Assembly: GCF_003352065.1 (NCBI RefSeq)
Contig: NZ_CP025803.1
Coordinates: forward strand, 434,001 to 498,000
DNA: 64,000 nucleotides
Origin: Sulfitobacter sp. SK011
GTDB lineage: Bacteria; Pseudomonadota; Alphaproteobacteria; Rhodobacterales; Rhodobacteraceae
Reading direction: 5' to 3'
Below are positions 9,726 to 18,510 of the stretch, in pieces. Every line of letters begins with the position of its first letter. Position 1 is the stretch's first letter. The position numbers were made by a program, and so were the translations under genes. The notes under the pieces are model-generated. The model saw only the letters and a list, made by a program, of their open reading frames with translations, was not told the origin of the DNA and did no database searches.

Positions 9726-9905
9726 TCAGGATTTTCCCTCAAAATCCGAATGCACAAACCTGCAATCGCAATAGCCGCACTCGACCCATCCGGTATCGCG
9801 GGGAATTTGCAGCCAGACACGGGGATGGCCCAACGCACCTTCGCTGCCATCACAGGCGACGCGGTAGGTGTTCACGATCCGGGTTTCGGGCGCTGATATG
9901 GTCAT
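9726..9905 (-). CDS. NDUFS6-like zinc-finger protein (complex I accessory subunit homologue)
   Basis: A 59-residue protein. It matches the C-terminal zinc-finger domain of mitochondrial NDUFS6: a conserved Cys in VACDG (C18), a His in [10 protein letters not shown] (H27), then [11 protein letters not shown] with the Cys pair C43/C46. Alphaproteobacterial complex I, as in Paracoccus, contains such a subunit, and the gene is often far from the nuo operon. Here it lies 129 bases upstream of polA on the same strand. Zinc binding is predicted from the C-H-C-C pattern. The complex I role is from family knowledge. Confidence 0.85.
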   Translation of the reverse strand: MTISAPETRIVNTYRVACDGSEGALGHPRVWLQIPRDTGWVECGYCDCRFVHSDFEGKS

Positions 9906-9986
9906 CGAATGATCCTTGGCTCTGGGCAGATTGCCAGTCTGTTATGCCCAAAGCCAGCGAGCGGGACAAGCCCTGCTTGAAGACCG

Positions 9987-10448
9987 TTAATCGCGATCAA
10001 TCCGCGCCAGATAGCAGTTATTGCTTGCGGATCTGACGTGGACATATGTGACGCGAGGATCTTTCAAGACCTGAGCCGCATGATCAGGAATCTCTGCTGA
10101 TTTCACAATCGCACCAGTGCCATAGACGATGCGATCATCAGATGAATAGCCTTTGACCAGATATGCAGGCGAGGTGGTTAAAACCGGCGGTAGGACATCG
10201 CCACCCCCGCGCCTGCAATGTTCGGCGCATAGAAATATCGGCCCTGTTTCAGCGTATGGGTGCAGCCCGTCAAAAGGCCGATAAGCAAGTATAAGCATGC
10301 CTGCGCCTTTCGGGATATTCTTTAGACAATGCCGGCATGGCGTGCCGGGCCCGTTTGAGACTGCTTGTTCAGGCGCGTTGTCATAAGCGTCAGCCATACC
10401 CGTCTGATAAGCGCGGGCAATGTTGGTGGGCATAGCGGAATAGTGCAT
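9987..10448 (-). CDS. DUF1203 domain-containing protein
   Basis: About 153 residues. The ATG at 10448 is preceded by GGGAG at a good spacing, so it is preferred over an upstream in-frame ATG. The protein carries the DUF1203 features PCRHCLKNIPKGAGMLILAYRPF followed by a CAEHC motif, giving two closely spaced Cys pairs that could bind a metal. It continues to YGTGAIVKSAEIP and VTYVHVRSASNNCYLARI. It is a soluble protein of unknown function. It is transcribed divergently from gpmI across a 161-base gap. Confidence 0.85.
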   Translation of the reverse strand: MHYSAMPTNIARAYQTGMADAYDNAPEQAVSNGPGTPCRHCLKNIPKGAGMLILAYRPFDGLHPYAETGPIFLCAEHCRRGGGDVLPPVLTTSPAYLVKGYSSDDRIVYGTGAIVKSAEIPDHAAQVLKDPRVTYVHVRSASNNCYLARIDRD

Positions 10449-10609
10449 GGTGTGTCTCCCTTGATGTGCCACTTCTTGTTGTGGTTTTGGATCAACCGCT
10501 CAATCCGATTATTGCGCATATTTGCCCATCACCATGAAAACGGTTCACCCCGGCCCTTTGACCCGCTAAAAGGCCAACAAAACAAAGATCGTTCGGAGCA
10601 GACACAGAC

Positions 10610-12127
10610 ATGAGCAGCCCCAAACCAGTAGTGTTGTGCATCCTTGACGGATGGGGATTGCGCGACGCGTCCGAGGGCAATGCACCGCTCTTGGCCAAGA
10701 CGCCCACTTATGATCAAATCATGAAAACCTGTCCCAATGCGACCTTGATCACCTATGGCCCCGACGTGGGTTTGCCACGCGGGCAGATGGGGAATTCTGA
10801 GGTCGGCCATACCAACATCGGTGCAGGGCGCGTCGTGGCAATGGATCTGGGCCAAATTGATCTTGCGATTGAGGAAGGCAGCTTTGCCAATAACGCGCGG
10901 TTGCGGGCCTTTATCGGCCAGATGCTTGAGACCGGCGGCACCGCCCATCTGATGGGTGTTGTGTCCGATGGGGGGGTGCATGGTCATCTGAGCCATATGA
11001 TCGCTGCGGCAAACGCCTTGCACGACGCGAAAGTGCCGGTTGTGATCCACGCATTGACCGATGGTCGTGACGTGGCCCCTCGTTCGGCGCTGGGATTTCT
11101 TGAGACTTTGGAGGCTGAATTGCCGACAGGTGCGGATGTGGTCACAGTGACAGGGCGCTATTATGCGATGGACCGTGACAACCGTTGGGACCGTATTGCC
11201 AAGGCTTATAAGGCTATTGCGCAGGCTCAGGGACATCTCGAAAAGTCAGCCAAGGCAGCGGTCAACGCCGCCTATGCGCGCGACGAGAATGACGAGTTCA
11301 TCCTGCCGACAGTTCTGGAAGGCTATGAACGGGTTAAGGATGGCGATGGGTTGTTTTGCCTGAATTTCCGCGCCGACCGCGCGCGCGAGATCATGGCTGC
11401 GCTGGGCGATCCGAAGTTTGATGCATTTGACACAGGCAAACGCCCGAAATTTGCGGCGCTCATGGGTATGGCGGCCTATTCCGATGCCCATACTTCCTAT
11501 ATGACCACGATGTATCCCAAGCCCGACATCGTGAACACATTGGGCGCGTGGGTGTCGCAGCAGGGCCTGCGCCAATTCCGTCTGGCAGAAACCGAGAAAT
11601 ATCCGCATGTGACATTCTTTTTGAACGGCGGCGCTGAAACGCCTGTGGCTGGTGAAGATCGGTACATGGCGAAATCGCCAGACGTGGCGACCTACGATCT
11701 AAAACCAGAGATGTCTTGCGGCGAGGTGACTGATCATTTCGTTCAGGCAATTGACGATGGCTATGATTTGATTGTCGTGAATTACGCCAACCCGGATATG
11801 GTGGGCCATACCGGCGATTTGCAGGCCGCAATTGCCGCCTGCGAGGCGGTGGACGCGGGGCTTGCACGGGTTGTTGAGGCGCTGGAAAAAGCGGGCGGTG
11901 CCATGATCCTGACGGCGGATCACGGCAATTGCGAGACGATGATTGATCCTGAAACAGGTGGTCCGCACACGGCGCATACTTTGAATCCTGTGCCAGTAGC
12001 TCTTCTGGGCGGACCGACCGGCGCGACACTCAAAGACGGGCGGCTGGCAGATCTGGCACCGACACTGTTGCACTTGATGGGCTTGGCAAAACCCGACGAA
12101 ATGACGGGGCGGTGTTTGTTGTCATGA
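10610..12127 (+). CDS. gpmI: 2,3-bisphosphoglycerate-independent phosphoglycerate mutase
   Basis: A 505-residue enzyme interconverting 3- and 2-phosphoglycerate in glycolysis and gluconeogenesis. The alkaline-phosphatase-like fold shows LCILDGWGLR near the N-terminus, the catalytic serine at about residue 63 in MGNSEVGHTNIGAGR, the DGGVHGH loop, and the C-terminal metal-binding AMILTADHGNCETM and GGPHTAHTLNPVP. Length is normal for the manganese-dependent family. It heads a plus-strand unit with the EnvC-like and CtpA genes. Its stop overlaps the next start (ATGA at 12124-12127). Confidence 0.98.
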   Translation: MSSPKPVVLCILDGWGLRDASEGNAPLLAKTPTYDQIMKTCPNATLITYGPDVGLPRGQMGNSEVGHTNIGAGRVVAMDLGQIDLAIEEGSFANNARLRAFIGQMLETGGTAHLMGVVSDGGVHGHLSHMIAAANALHDAKVPVVIHALTDGRDVAPRSALGFLETLEAELPTGADVVTVTGRYYAMDRDNRWDRIAKAYKAIAQAQGHLEKSAKAAVNAAYARDENDEFILPTVLEGYERVKDGDGLFCLNFRADRAREIMAALGDPKFDAFDTGKRPKFAALMGMAAYSDAHTSYMTTMYPKPDIVNTLGAWVSQQGLRQFRLAETEKYPHVTFFLNGGAETPVAGEDRYMAKSPDVATYDLKPEMSCGEVTDHFVQAIDDGYDLIVVNYANPDMVGHTGDLQAAIAACEAVDAGLARVVEALEKAGGAMILTADHGNCETMIDPETGGPHTAHTLNPVPVALLGGPTGATLKDGRLADLAPTLLHLMGLAKPDEMTGRCLLS

Positions 12128-13254
12128 TCCGCACAGCGCTGATCCTCATGCTCTTATGGCCAATGACAGCCGTTGCCCAATCTGAGGCAGCCAGTCAGGC
12201 CCGTGCAGCGGCAGCAGAGCTGGAAATAGCATCGGCACTATTGGACAGTGCGGAAGGTGCCCGCGACCGGGTCAAGGCCCTGACTGAGACGATCCAGGCC
12301 TTTGAGAAGGGTCTGGGCGCGATGCGTGCAGGGTTGCGTCAGGTTGCGATCCGCGAGGCACAGCTGTCCCAAAAACTGCAGGCAAGTGACGGTGAAGTCG
12401 CACAGTTGCTTGGTGTATTGCAAAACATCGGCGGCACACCGTCGCCCGTGGCATTTCTGCATCCAAGTGGCCCAACGGGTACCGCGCGGGCCGGCATGTT
12501 ACTGGCGGAATTGACCCCCGCGCTCAACACCCGTGCCGATGCCCTGCGCCGCGATGTGGAAGATGTGCAAACCCTGCGCGACCTGCAGGTCGATGCAGCC
12601 GAACGTCTGCAAGATGGGCTGACTGAAGTTCAGGCGGCACGGACGGCACTTAATCAGGCCATGGCAAACCGCACCGACCTGCCCAAGCGTTTTACCGAAG
12701 ATCCGGTGCGGACCGCTATCCTGATTGCCTCAACCGAGACCTTGGGTGGCTTTGCCAGCGGATTGTCAGAGATTGTGACAGACGAAACGGCACCAGCCCT
12801 CGCAAAACTGGACGGCAAAGTTGGAGAGCTTGCCTTGCCGGTCCAGGGCTTGATCTTGCGCCGGGCAGGCGAAGCAGATGCCGCTGGCATCAGAAGACCC
12901 GGCATTATCGTGGCAACCCGCCCGCGGGCCATCGTGATCAGCCCGACGGCGGCAACGATCCGCTATACCGGCCCATTGCTTGATTTAGGCAATGTGATCA
13001 TTTTAGAACCCCAGGCGGACACTTTGTTTGTTATGGCTGGGCTGGAAACGGTCTATGGCCAGACTGGTCAAGTGATCGCTGCGGGCACGCCGATTGGCCT
13101 GATGGGGGCCCCGGCGGATGAAAATGACACGACATTGTCACCCAATCGTGATGGCACTGGCACTGATCGCTCAGAAACGCTCTATATAGAGGTCAGGCAA
13201 GACAACACTCCACAGGACCCAAGTGACTGGTTCCGCACCGACAAGGATGGATAA
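12124..13254 (+). CDS. EnvC-like murein hydrolase activator (degenerate M23)
   Basis: A 376-residue periplasmic protein. A signal peptide spans about residues 1-19 (cleavage near AVAQ). A long alpha-helical, coiled-coil-rich region of about 210 residues follows, then a C-terminal LytM/M23-like domain containing IRYTGPLLDLGNVIILEP and LYIEVRQD. The zinc-binding residues of active M23 peptidases are not visible: the usual LHFEIR becomes LYIEVR. This matches EnvC-type activators, which stimulate amidases rather than cut peptidoglycan. It is coupled to gpmI and sits 4 bases before ctpA, an arrangement common in alphaproteobacteria. Confidence 0.88.
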   Translation: MIRTALILMLLWPMTAVAQSEAASQARAAAAELEIASALLDSAEGARDRVKALTETIQAFEKGLGAMRAGLRQVAIREAQLSQKLQASDGEVAQLLGVLQNIGGTPSPVAFLHPSGPTGTARAGMLLAELTPALNTRADALRRDVEDVQTLRDLQVDAAERLQDGLTEVQAARTALNQAMANRTDLPKRFTEDPVRTAILIASTETLGGFASGLSEIVTDETAPALAKLDGKVGELALPVQGLILRRAGEADAAGIRRPGIIVATRPRAIVISPTAATIRYTGPLLDLGNVIILEPQADTLFVMAGLETVYGQTGQVIAAGTPIGLMGAPADENDTTLSPNRDGTGTDRSETLYIEVRQDNTPQDPSDWFRTDKDG

Positions 13255-13258
13255 AGAG

Positions 13259-14599
13259 ATGAAGAAATTCGTGATGGCGGCCGTTGGCGGCACATTGGCA
13301 GGTGTAATCGCCACTACCCAGATTGCCGGGCCGTTGTTAGCACAGGAATCGGCCAAGACGGTCAATGTCTATGAGCAACTGGACCTGTTTGGCGACATCT
13401 TTGAACGCATCCGCGCGCAATATGTCGAGCAGGTCGATTCAAGTGAACTGATCGAAGCGGCGATTAACGGCATGCTGACATCTCTTGATCCGCACTCAAG
13501 TTATCTGTCGCCGAAGGCCGCCGCGAAGATGCGTGAACAGACGCGCGGCGAATTTGGTGGCCTGGGGATTGAGGTCACGCAAGAAGAAGGTTTTGTCAAA
13601 GTGGTTTCCCCCATCGACGGGACGCCTGCGGCAGAAGCCGGCATTGAGGCAGGTGATTTTATCACCCATGTGAATGGCGAGAGCCTTTTGGGCCTGCTCC
13701 TCGATGACGCGGTTGAGCTGATGCGTGGCCCGGTCGGGTCCGAGATCATCATCACCGTGGTGCGCGAAGGCGAGGCGGAACCATTCGATGTCTCAATCAT
13801 TCGCGACACCATCCAACTGACCGCGGTGCGTGCCCGTACTGTTGGATCAACCGCTGTCCTGCGCCTGACCACCTTCAACGAACAAACCTATCCCAAGATG
13901 AAGGAAGAACTGGCCAAGCAAATCGATGCTTTGGGCGGTATCGACAACCTGAATGGAATCGTTATCGACCTGCGCAATAATCCCGGTGGGTTGTTGAACC
14001 AGGCGATTGCAGTATCAGACGCATTTCTGGAAGAAGGCGAGATTGTCAGCACCCGAGGCCGTGAATTGGCGGACGGGGACCGTGTCAACGCAACACCGGG
14101 TGACCTGTCACAGGGCAAACCGATTGTAGTGTTGATCAATGGCGGCTCTGCCTCGGCCTCTGAAATTGTGGCCGGTGCTTTGCAGGACCACCGCCGTGCC
14201 ATTGTCATCGGCACCAAAAGCTTTGGTAAAGGGTCGGTTCAGACGGTCATGCCTCTTCGTGGTGACGGTGCGATGCGCCTGACGACGGCGCGATATTACA
14301 CACCATCAGGCCGGTCTATTCAGGCGCTGGGTGTTTCGCCTGACATCATCGTGGCACAGCCCCCCGCAAAGCCCGCAGCAGAGGACGAGGACGAAAAAAA
14401 TTCAGCGCGTCGTACACGTTCGGAAGCCGACCTGCGCGGTAGACTGAACAATGACAGCCTCACCGACGACCAGATCAAACAAATCGAAGCGGACCGTGAT
14501 AAAGCGGAAAAGGCAGCAGAGTTGCGCGAAGAGGATTATCAACTGGCCTATGCCATTGATATTCTGAAAGGCCTGTCGGCGTTGGGTCCGAAAGAGTAA
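13259..14599 (+). CDS. ctpA: S41 family C-terminal processing protease (CtpA type)
   Basis: About 446 residues. An uncleaved or cleavable hydrophobic N-terminus (MKKFVMAAVGGTLAGVIA) is followed by a PDZ domain at about 90-170 (GGLGIEV, VVSPIDGTPAAEAGIEAGD). The S41 catalytic core has NGGSASASEIVAGAL, with the nucleophile near 298, and GTKSFGKGSVQT with the catalytic lysine. The C-terminus is charged and helical. It degrades or trims periplasmic substrates and, in related bacteria, controls peptidoglycan hydrolases. That suits its place next to the EnvC-like gene. The ATG at 13259 is chosen over 13247 for spacing from AAGG. Confidence 0.95.
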   Translation: MKKFVMAAVGGTLAGVIATTQIAGPLLAQESAKTVNVYEQLDLFGDIFERIRAQYVEQVDSSELIEAAINGMLTSLDPHSSYLSPKAAAKMREQTRGEFGGLGIEVTQEEGFVKVVSPIDGTPAAEAGIEAGDFITHVNGESLLGLLLDDAVELMRGPVGSEIIITVVREGEAEPFDVSIIRDTIQLTAVRARTVGSTAVLRLTTFNEQTYPKMKEELAKQIDALGGIDNLNGIVIDLRNNPGGLLNQAIAVSDAFLEEGEIVSTRGRELADGDRVNATPGDLSQGKPIVVLINGGSASASEIVAGALQDHRRAIVIGTKSFGKGSVQTVMPLRGDGAMRLTTARYYTPSGRSIQALGVSPDIIVAQPPAKPAAEDEDEKNSARRTRSEADLRGRLNNDSLTDDQIKQIEADRDKAEKAAELREEDYQLAYAIDILKGLSALGPKE

Positions 14600-14621
14600 C
14601 GCGAGGCAACAGCATGATTGA

Positions 14622-14652
14622 AAAGGCCCGTGCTTTATGCGCGGGCCTTTTT
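14622..14652 (+). terminator. Rho-independent terminator after ctpA
   Basis: The arms AAAGGCCCGTGC and GCGCGGGCCTTT pair over 12 positions with one G-T wobble around a 5-base loop. They are followed by TTTTC and start 22 bases after the ctpA stop. This closes the gpmI-envC-ctpA transcription unit. Confidence 0.88.
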
Positions 14653-14723
14653 CGTTGTGATCCTTGGTTTGTGAAATCCATAGGACAAAGCGCTGGGATC
14701 ACGTCGCACTCATGCGGCGAAAA

Positions 14724-15095
14724 TCACATCGTTTCAAGGCAATGGCGGCGAAATGCCCGTTTCAGCATATCCAGTTCCGCCCGCAAAAGATCGATTTCAG
14801 CACGGATGTCATCTCCCAACACTTCACCTGCCAGCAATGTGATATGACCAATGTCTACATCAGCGGCGGTGTCTCGGATAATCAGCGTTTGAACGCCATC
14901 CGCAATTGCCTCTTTCGGGATGGGAACCGACAAAACCCAGTGATTGGCGGCGCTATCATGGGTTATGCTCACGTCTGCTATAGAATTCTTTTGATGTGAC
15001 ACATCAATCTGTGGGGTGTCTGTGCCATTTTGGGTGATGATCCCCTGCCAAACCCCTTGCTGCATTTTGGTCTTTGTTAGTTGAACTGCAGTCAT
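14724..15095 (-). CDS. Conserved hypothetical protein, C-terminal coiled coil
   Basis: About 123 residues starting at the ATG at 15095, which has GAGGAG eight bases upstream. The ATG at 15101 lies only two bases after that element and is less likely. The middle reads as a beta-rich segment (NHWVLSVPIPKEAIADGVQ, TLIIRDTAADVDIGHITLL). The C-terminus is a charged amphipathic helix (IRAEIDLLRAELDMLKRAFRR) that looks like a short coiled coil. It follows the DUF6478-like gene after 12 bases, so the two form an operon. I do not recognise a function. Confidence 0.7.
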   Translation of the reverse strand: MTAVQLTKTKMQQGVWQGIITQNGTDTPQIDVSHQKNSIADVSITHDSAANHWVLSVPIPKEAIADGVQTLIIRDTAADVDIGHITLLAGEVLGDDIRAEIDLLRAELDMLKRAFRRHCLETM

Positions 15096-15107
15096 GTGCA
15101 TGGCTCC

Positions 15108-15881
15108 TCAAAGGTGGGCGCGCGGGCGGCGCGAAAAGGTCAGGTCGCGCAGGATCACCTGGTTCATTTGCGGCCCTTCAAATATCAGATCAATCCACGC
15201 CCGCTCGACCCTTTTTTCGTTCATGTTGGAATAAGCCAGATCAAATTCAACGCGAATATTCTCTTCGCTCAGGGGCAACTCACGCACGATCTGTTCGGTA
15301 TTGGGGCCATGGCGGATGTTCAGGCGCGCAAAAATCTCAAGCGGTTTTTCCATCTCGACGATGGCATCCATCCGCAACAGGTGGCTGCGCTTGAGCCCTT
15401 TCACCCCGGCATCCGGCAGGTCCACGACCAACGACAAAAAAGACCCGTCAAATTTGAAAACATCCAGTCGTAGCCCGTAAGGTGCGAGGTCTTCTTCGCG
15501 AAGATTGCGCAATTGGCGCAAGGTCAGCTCTGAAAATTCGCAATCATGAAACAGCGTGACTTCATCGCCCAACATGGATTTTGTCTGAACCGACGACAGC
15601 CCCGGCGTGGGCAGCGATCCGCGCCAAAGTTCCGGCCGCCACGACCAGTCTGCATTGTGGGGTTTGGGAAAACTGTTGGAGCCGACTTTGGGCAAAGCCA
15701 ACCGTTCATCCGCTGTGTGAATAAGCCGGTCCAGGTGCGTTTTGAGCAATCTCGCACGGCTGCGCTGGCGGCGCAGCAAAGACAGGTCGGTCGTTGCCGC
15801 CATACGGGCCGCACGCGCCCAACGTTGGATGTTGCGCGCATATATCTTGCCATCCAGAAACCGAAAACCGAGCTTGGACAT
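15108..15881 (-). CDS. DUF6478-like conserved hypothetical protein
   Basis: 257 residues, resembling the DUF6478 proteins of Rhodobacterales. The N-terminus is strongly basic (KIYARNIQRWARAARMAA, then RRQRSRARLLKTHLDRL). The rest is a folded, beta-rich domain with SFLSLVVDLPDAGVKGLKRSH and IRVEFDLAYSNMNEKR, and ends in a basic tail (SRRPRAHL). There is no signal peptide or membrane segment. It is cotranscribed with the 123-residue protein downstream. The family name is from memory and the function is unknown. Confidence 0.75.
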   Translation of the reverse strand: MSKLGFRFLDGKIYARNIQRWARAARMAATTDLSLLRRQRSRARLLKTHLDRLIHTADERLALPKVGSNSFPKPHNADWSWRPELWRGSLPTPGLSSVQTKSMLGDEVTLFHDCEFSELTLRQLRNLREEDLAPYGLRLDVFKFDGSFLSLVVDLPDAGVKGLKRSHLLRMDAIVEMEKPLEIFARLNIRHGPNTEQIVRELPLSEENIRVEFDLAYSNMNEKRVERAWIDLIFEGPQMNQVILRDLTFSRRPRAHL

Positions 15882-15998
15882 GTATGGACTGCCTCTGACT
15901 TTTTGACACTCTATCTAGCCTAAAGGTTTCATTCAAATAAATTGGCAACAATACTTGGGCGAAATCCTACTATGTTGCTTTGATGGAAACAGTTAGCG

Positions 15999-16592
15999 TC
16001 ACGATCCAATTTGACTGCGTGACAACACGGCGGAAACGATGCTGCGTCCCTCTCCGGTTATCGCGCGCCCCTTTTCAGGTCCATAAAGCGCCACGCCGAC
16101 AATTTGCGTGCCGATACGTGTTGTACCGCGCCAGTGGGTATTGCTCACCCCGTCAATCGGTGCGGCCCCCTTGGCACGAAAGGTAAGCTGACCATTCCTG
16201 ATCTGAGGATCTGATACAGCGCTTAATGCGCTGGCCGCTGCCAAATGTTCAACAGCTGGCAGTGAGGCGTCCGGGCTGGCGGGTTGGATGCTGACCGTGA
16301 TGAATGCCAGGGGCGCATCGCCTGCGGCCTGCGGCGCACCCAGAATGTCGCACCGGGCCATCAGCGCAAATCTTTTCCGCACACTTTTTCTGTCAATACA
16401 AAATCCCGGTGGCGCGACAAGTATAACGGCACCCTCTGACAGCTTTGCCTGCAAGATTGGCTTGGTTGTTCGACCTGTAGCCGGAGGCACTGATAGCCCT
16501 TCAAACAGCGCTGCACCCTGACCGTCTTCGCAGGCGGTCAGGGCGAACAGCAAAAGGGCCGCGATGGGACCTTTACAGGTCCATGTAGTCAT
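15999..16592 (-). CDS. Predicted lipoprotein
   Basis: About 197 residues. The N-terminus has a type II signal peptide with h-region IAALLLFAL and lipobox LTAC (Cys21), so it is probably a lipid-anchored envelope protein. The mature part contains [15 protein letters not shown] and [11 protein letters not shown], a pattern seen in alphaproteobacterial lipoproteins of unknown role. It starts at 16592, inside the 3' end of ilvD, overlapping it by 20 bases in another frame. It is therefore expressed from the ilvD transcript or from a promoter within it. Confidence 0.75.
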   Translation of the reverse strand: MTTWTCKGPIAALLLFALTACEDGQGAALFEGLSVPPATGRTTKPILQAKLSEGAVILVAPPGFCIDRKSVRKRFALMARCDILGAPQAAGDAPLAFITVSIQPASPDASLPAVEHLAAASALSAVSDPQIRNGQLTFRAKGAAPIDGVSNTHWRGTTRIGTQIVGVALYGPEKGRAITGEGRSIVSAVLSRSQIGS

Positions 16593-18339
16593 GGGTTTCC
16601 GCCTTGGCACCGGGATGTGTGACCGCACCCAGATAGGTTGGCCCAACAAGTTGCGCGTATTTCCACAAGGCTCCGCTAGCATAATTGGTGGGGCGCGCGC
16701 CTTTCCAGTTGGCCTTGCGCTTGGCCAGTTCGTCATCGCTCAAATCGACAGAGATTGACCCTTCGATGGCATTCAGCGTGATCATATCGCCATTTTCCAG
16801 CAATCCGATTGGTCCGCCAAGTGCCGCTTCTGGGCCAACATGGCCCACACAGAACCCGCGTGTCGCACCTGAAAAACGACCATCGGTGATCAGCGCGACT
16901 TTCTTGCCCATGCCCTGACCTGACAGCGCCGCGGTCGTCGCGAGCATTTCACGCATACCCGGACCACCGGCGGGACCCTCGTTGCGGATAACGAACACGT
17001 CGCCTTCTTTGTAGGTCCGGTTTTGCACCGCTTCGAAAGCATCCTGTTCGCATTCGAAAACCAATGCGGGACCGGTGAATACGATATCATCCTCTGACAT
17101 ACCGGCGATCTTCACAATTGCGCCTTCAGGCGCGAGGTTGCCCTTAAGCCCGACAACGCCGCCTGTCTTGCTGATCGGGTTCGCAACGGAGTGGATGACC
17201 TTGCCATCCGCTTCACGCTCAATCCGGTCAAGTTCTTCACCCATCGAATAGCCTGTTGCCGTCATACAATCGGTATGGATCAACCCCGCTTTGCGCAGTT
17301 CCTTCATCACCACGGGCACGCCGCCCGCCTCATAAAGATCCTTGGCCACATAAGCGCCGCCCGGTTTCATGTCGACGAAGTATGGCGTGTCGCGGAAGAT
17401 CTCGCAGACATCTTCGAGAAAGAAATCAATGCCTGCCTCATGTGCCATCGCAGGCAAATGCAGACCCGCGTTGGTCGAGCCACCCGTGCAGGCAACGATG
17501 CGCGCCGCGTTTTCAAAGGCTTCGCGGGTACAGATATCGCGGGCGCGGATATTCTTCTCGATCAGGTTCATCACTGCCGCACCAGAGGCCACGGCATATT
17601 CATCGCGTGATTTATACGGAGCAGGTGCGCCGGACGAATTGGGCAGGGCAAGGCCAATTGCTTCGGATACGCAAGCCATCGTATTGGCCGTGAATTGACC
17701 CCCACACGCGCCCGCAGACGGACAGGCCACCCTTTCAAGAATTTCAAGTTCAGCTTCGGACATGGTGCCGCTTTGCCAGTTGCCAACGGCTTCGAACATA
17801 TCCTGGACCGTCAGGTCCCGATCTGCAAAAGCGGCCGGGACATCGGCCCCTTCGGGGGCCCGACCCGGCAAGATCGATCCGCCGTACATGAATACCGACG
17901 GAACATTCAGCCGGATCATTGCCATCATCATACCGGGCAGCGATTTGTCACACCCTGCAAGACCCACAATCGCGTCATAGCAATGACCGCGCATCGTCAA
18001 CTCAACCGTATCGGCAATCGCCTCGCGGCTTGCCAGCGAAGACCGCATGCCCTCGTGACCCATTGCGATGCCGTCCGTGACGGTGATGGTGGTAAATTCG
18101 CGCGGCGTACCTTGTTCTTGTTTGACACCGATCTTGACAGCCTGCGCCTGACGATTGAGCGCAATGTTACAAGGTGCCGCTTCGTTCCAGCAGGTCGCGA
18201 CACCCACCAAAGGCTGATGGATTTCTTCGTCGGTCATGCCCATCGCGTAGTAATATGAACGATGCGGCGCACGCGCAGGGCCTTCGGTGACATGGCGGCT
18301 GGGTAATTTGGATTTATCAAAGCGTTGATTGGTGGACAT
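16573..18339 (-). CDS. ilvD: Dihydroxy-acid dehydratase
   Basis: A 588-residue enzyme converting 2,3-dihydroxy-isovalerate and its methylvalerate homologue to the keto acids of valine and isoleucine synthesis. Iron-sulfur and metal-binding elements are visible: [30 protein letters not shown], and the N-terminal CNEAAPCNI. The C-terminal swivel domain has [22 protein letters not shown]. The start at 18339 gives the usual N-terminus; the frame is open 36 codons further but without a ribosome binding site. It is divergent from the ABC-like gene. Confidence 0.97.
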   Translation of the reverse strand: MSTNQRFDKSKLPSRHVTEGPARAPHRSYYYAMGMTDEEIHQPLVGVATCWNEAAPCNIALNRQAQAVKIGVKQEQGTPREFTTITVTDGIAMGHEGMRSSLASREAIADTVELTMRGHCYDAIVGLAGCDKSLPGMMMAMIRLNVPSVFMYGGSILPGRAPEGADVPAAFADRDLTVQDMFEAVGNWQSGTMSEAELEILERVACPSAGACGGQFTANTMACVSEAIGLALPNSSGAPAPYKSRDEYAVASGAAVMNLIEKNIRARDICTREAFENAARIVACTGGSTNAGLHLPAMAHEAGIDFFLEDVCEIFRDTPYFVDMKPGGAYVAKDLYEAGGVPVVMKELRKAGLIHTDCMTATGYSMGEELDRIEREADGKVIHSVANPISKTGGVVGLKGNLAPEGAIVKIAGMSEDDIVFTGPALVFECEQDAFEAVQNRTYKEGDVFVIRNEGPAGGPGMREMLATTAALSGQGMGKKVALITDGRFSGATRGFCVGHVGPEAALGGPIGLLENGDMITLNAIEGSISVDLSDDELAKRKANWKGARPTNYASGALWKYAQLVGPTYLGAVTHPGAKAETHDYMDL

Positions 18340-18510
18340 CGACAGGCTCTCCGTTAAGCATTTCCACTGGAATAGTCGGCTGCGCCCGGTGCTGCAAGGC
18401 CGCAAGACAACACAGCCTGTGCAGGATGTTGTATTGGCCAACCGCAACGCTTACCTTTGCACAAGCGTATTCGGTGCCTTTTGCGGCCCTTCCCAAAGAA
18501 AGAGCGGCGT

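Noticed and set aside
18457..18510. Eighteen-codon upstream extension of the ABC-like gene (ATG at 18457)
   Set aside because: The ATG at 18511 gives an exporter-type N-terminus. The extension is basic and would lie in the ilvD promoter gap, so it is likely untranslated.
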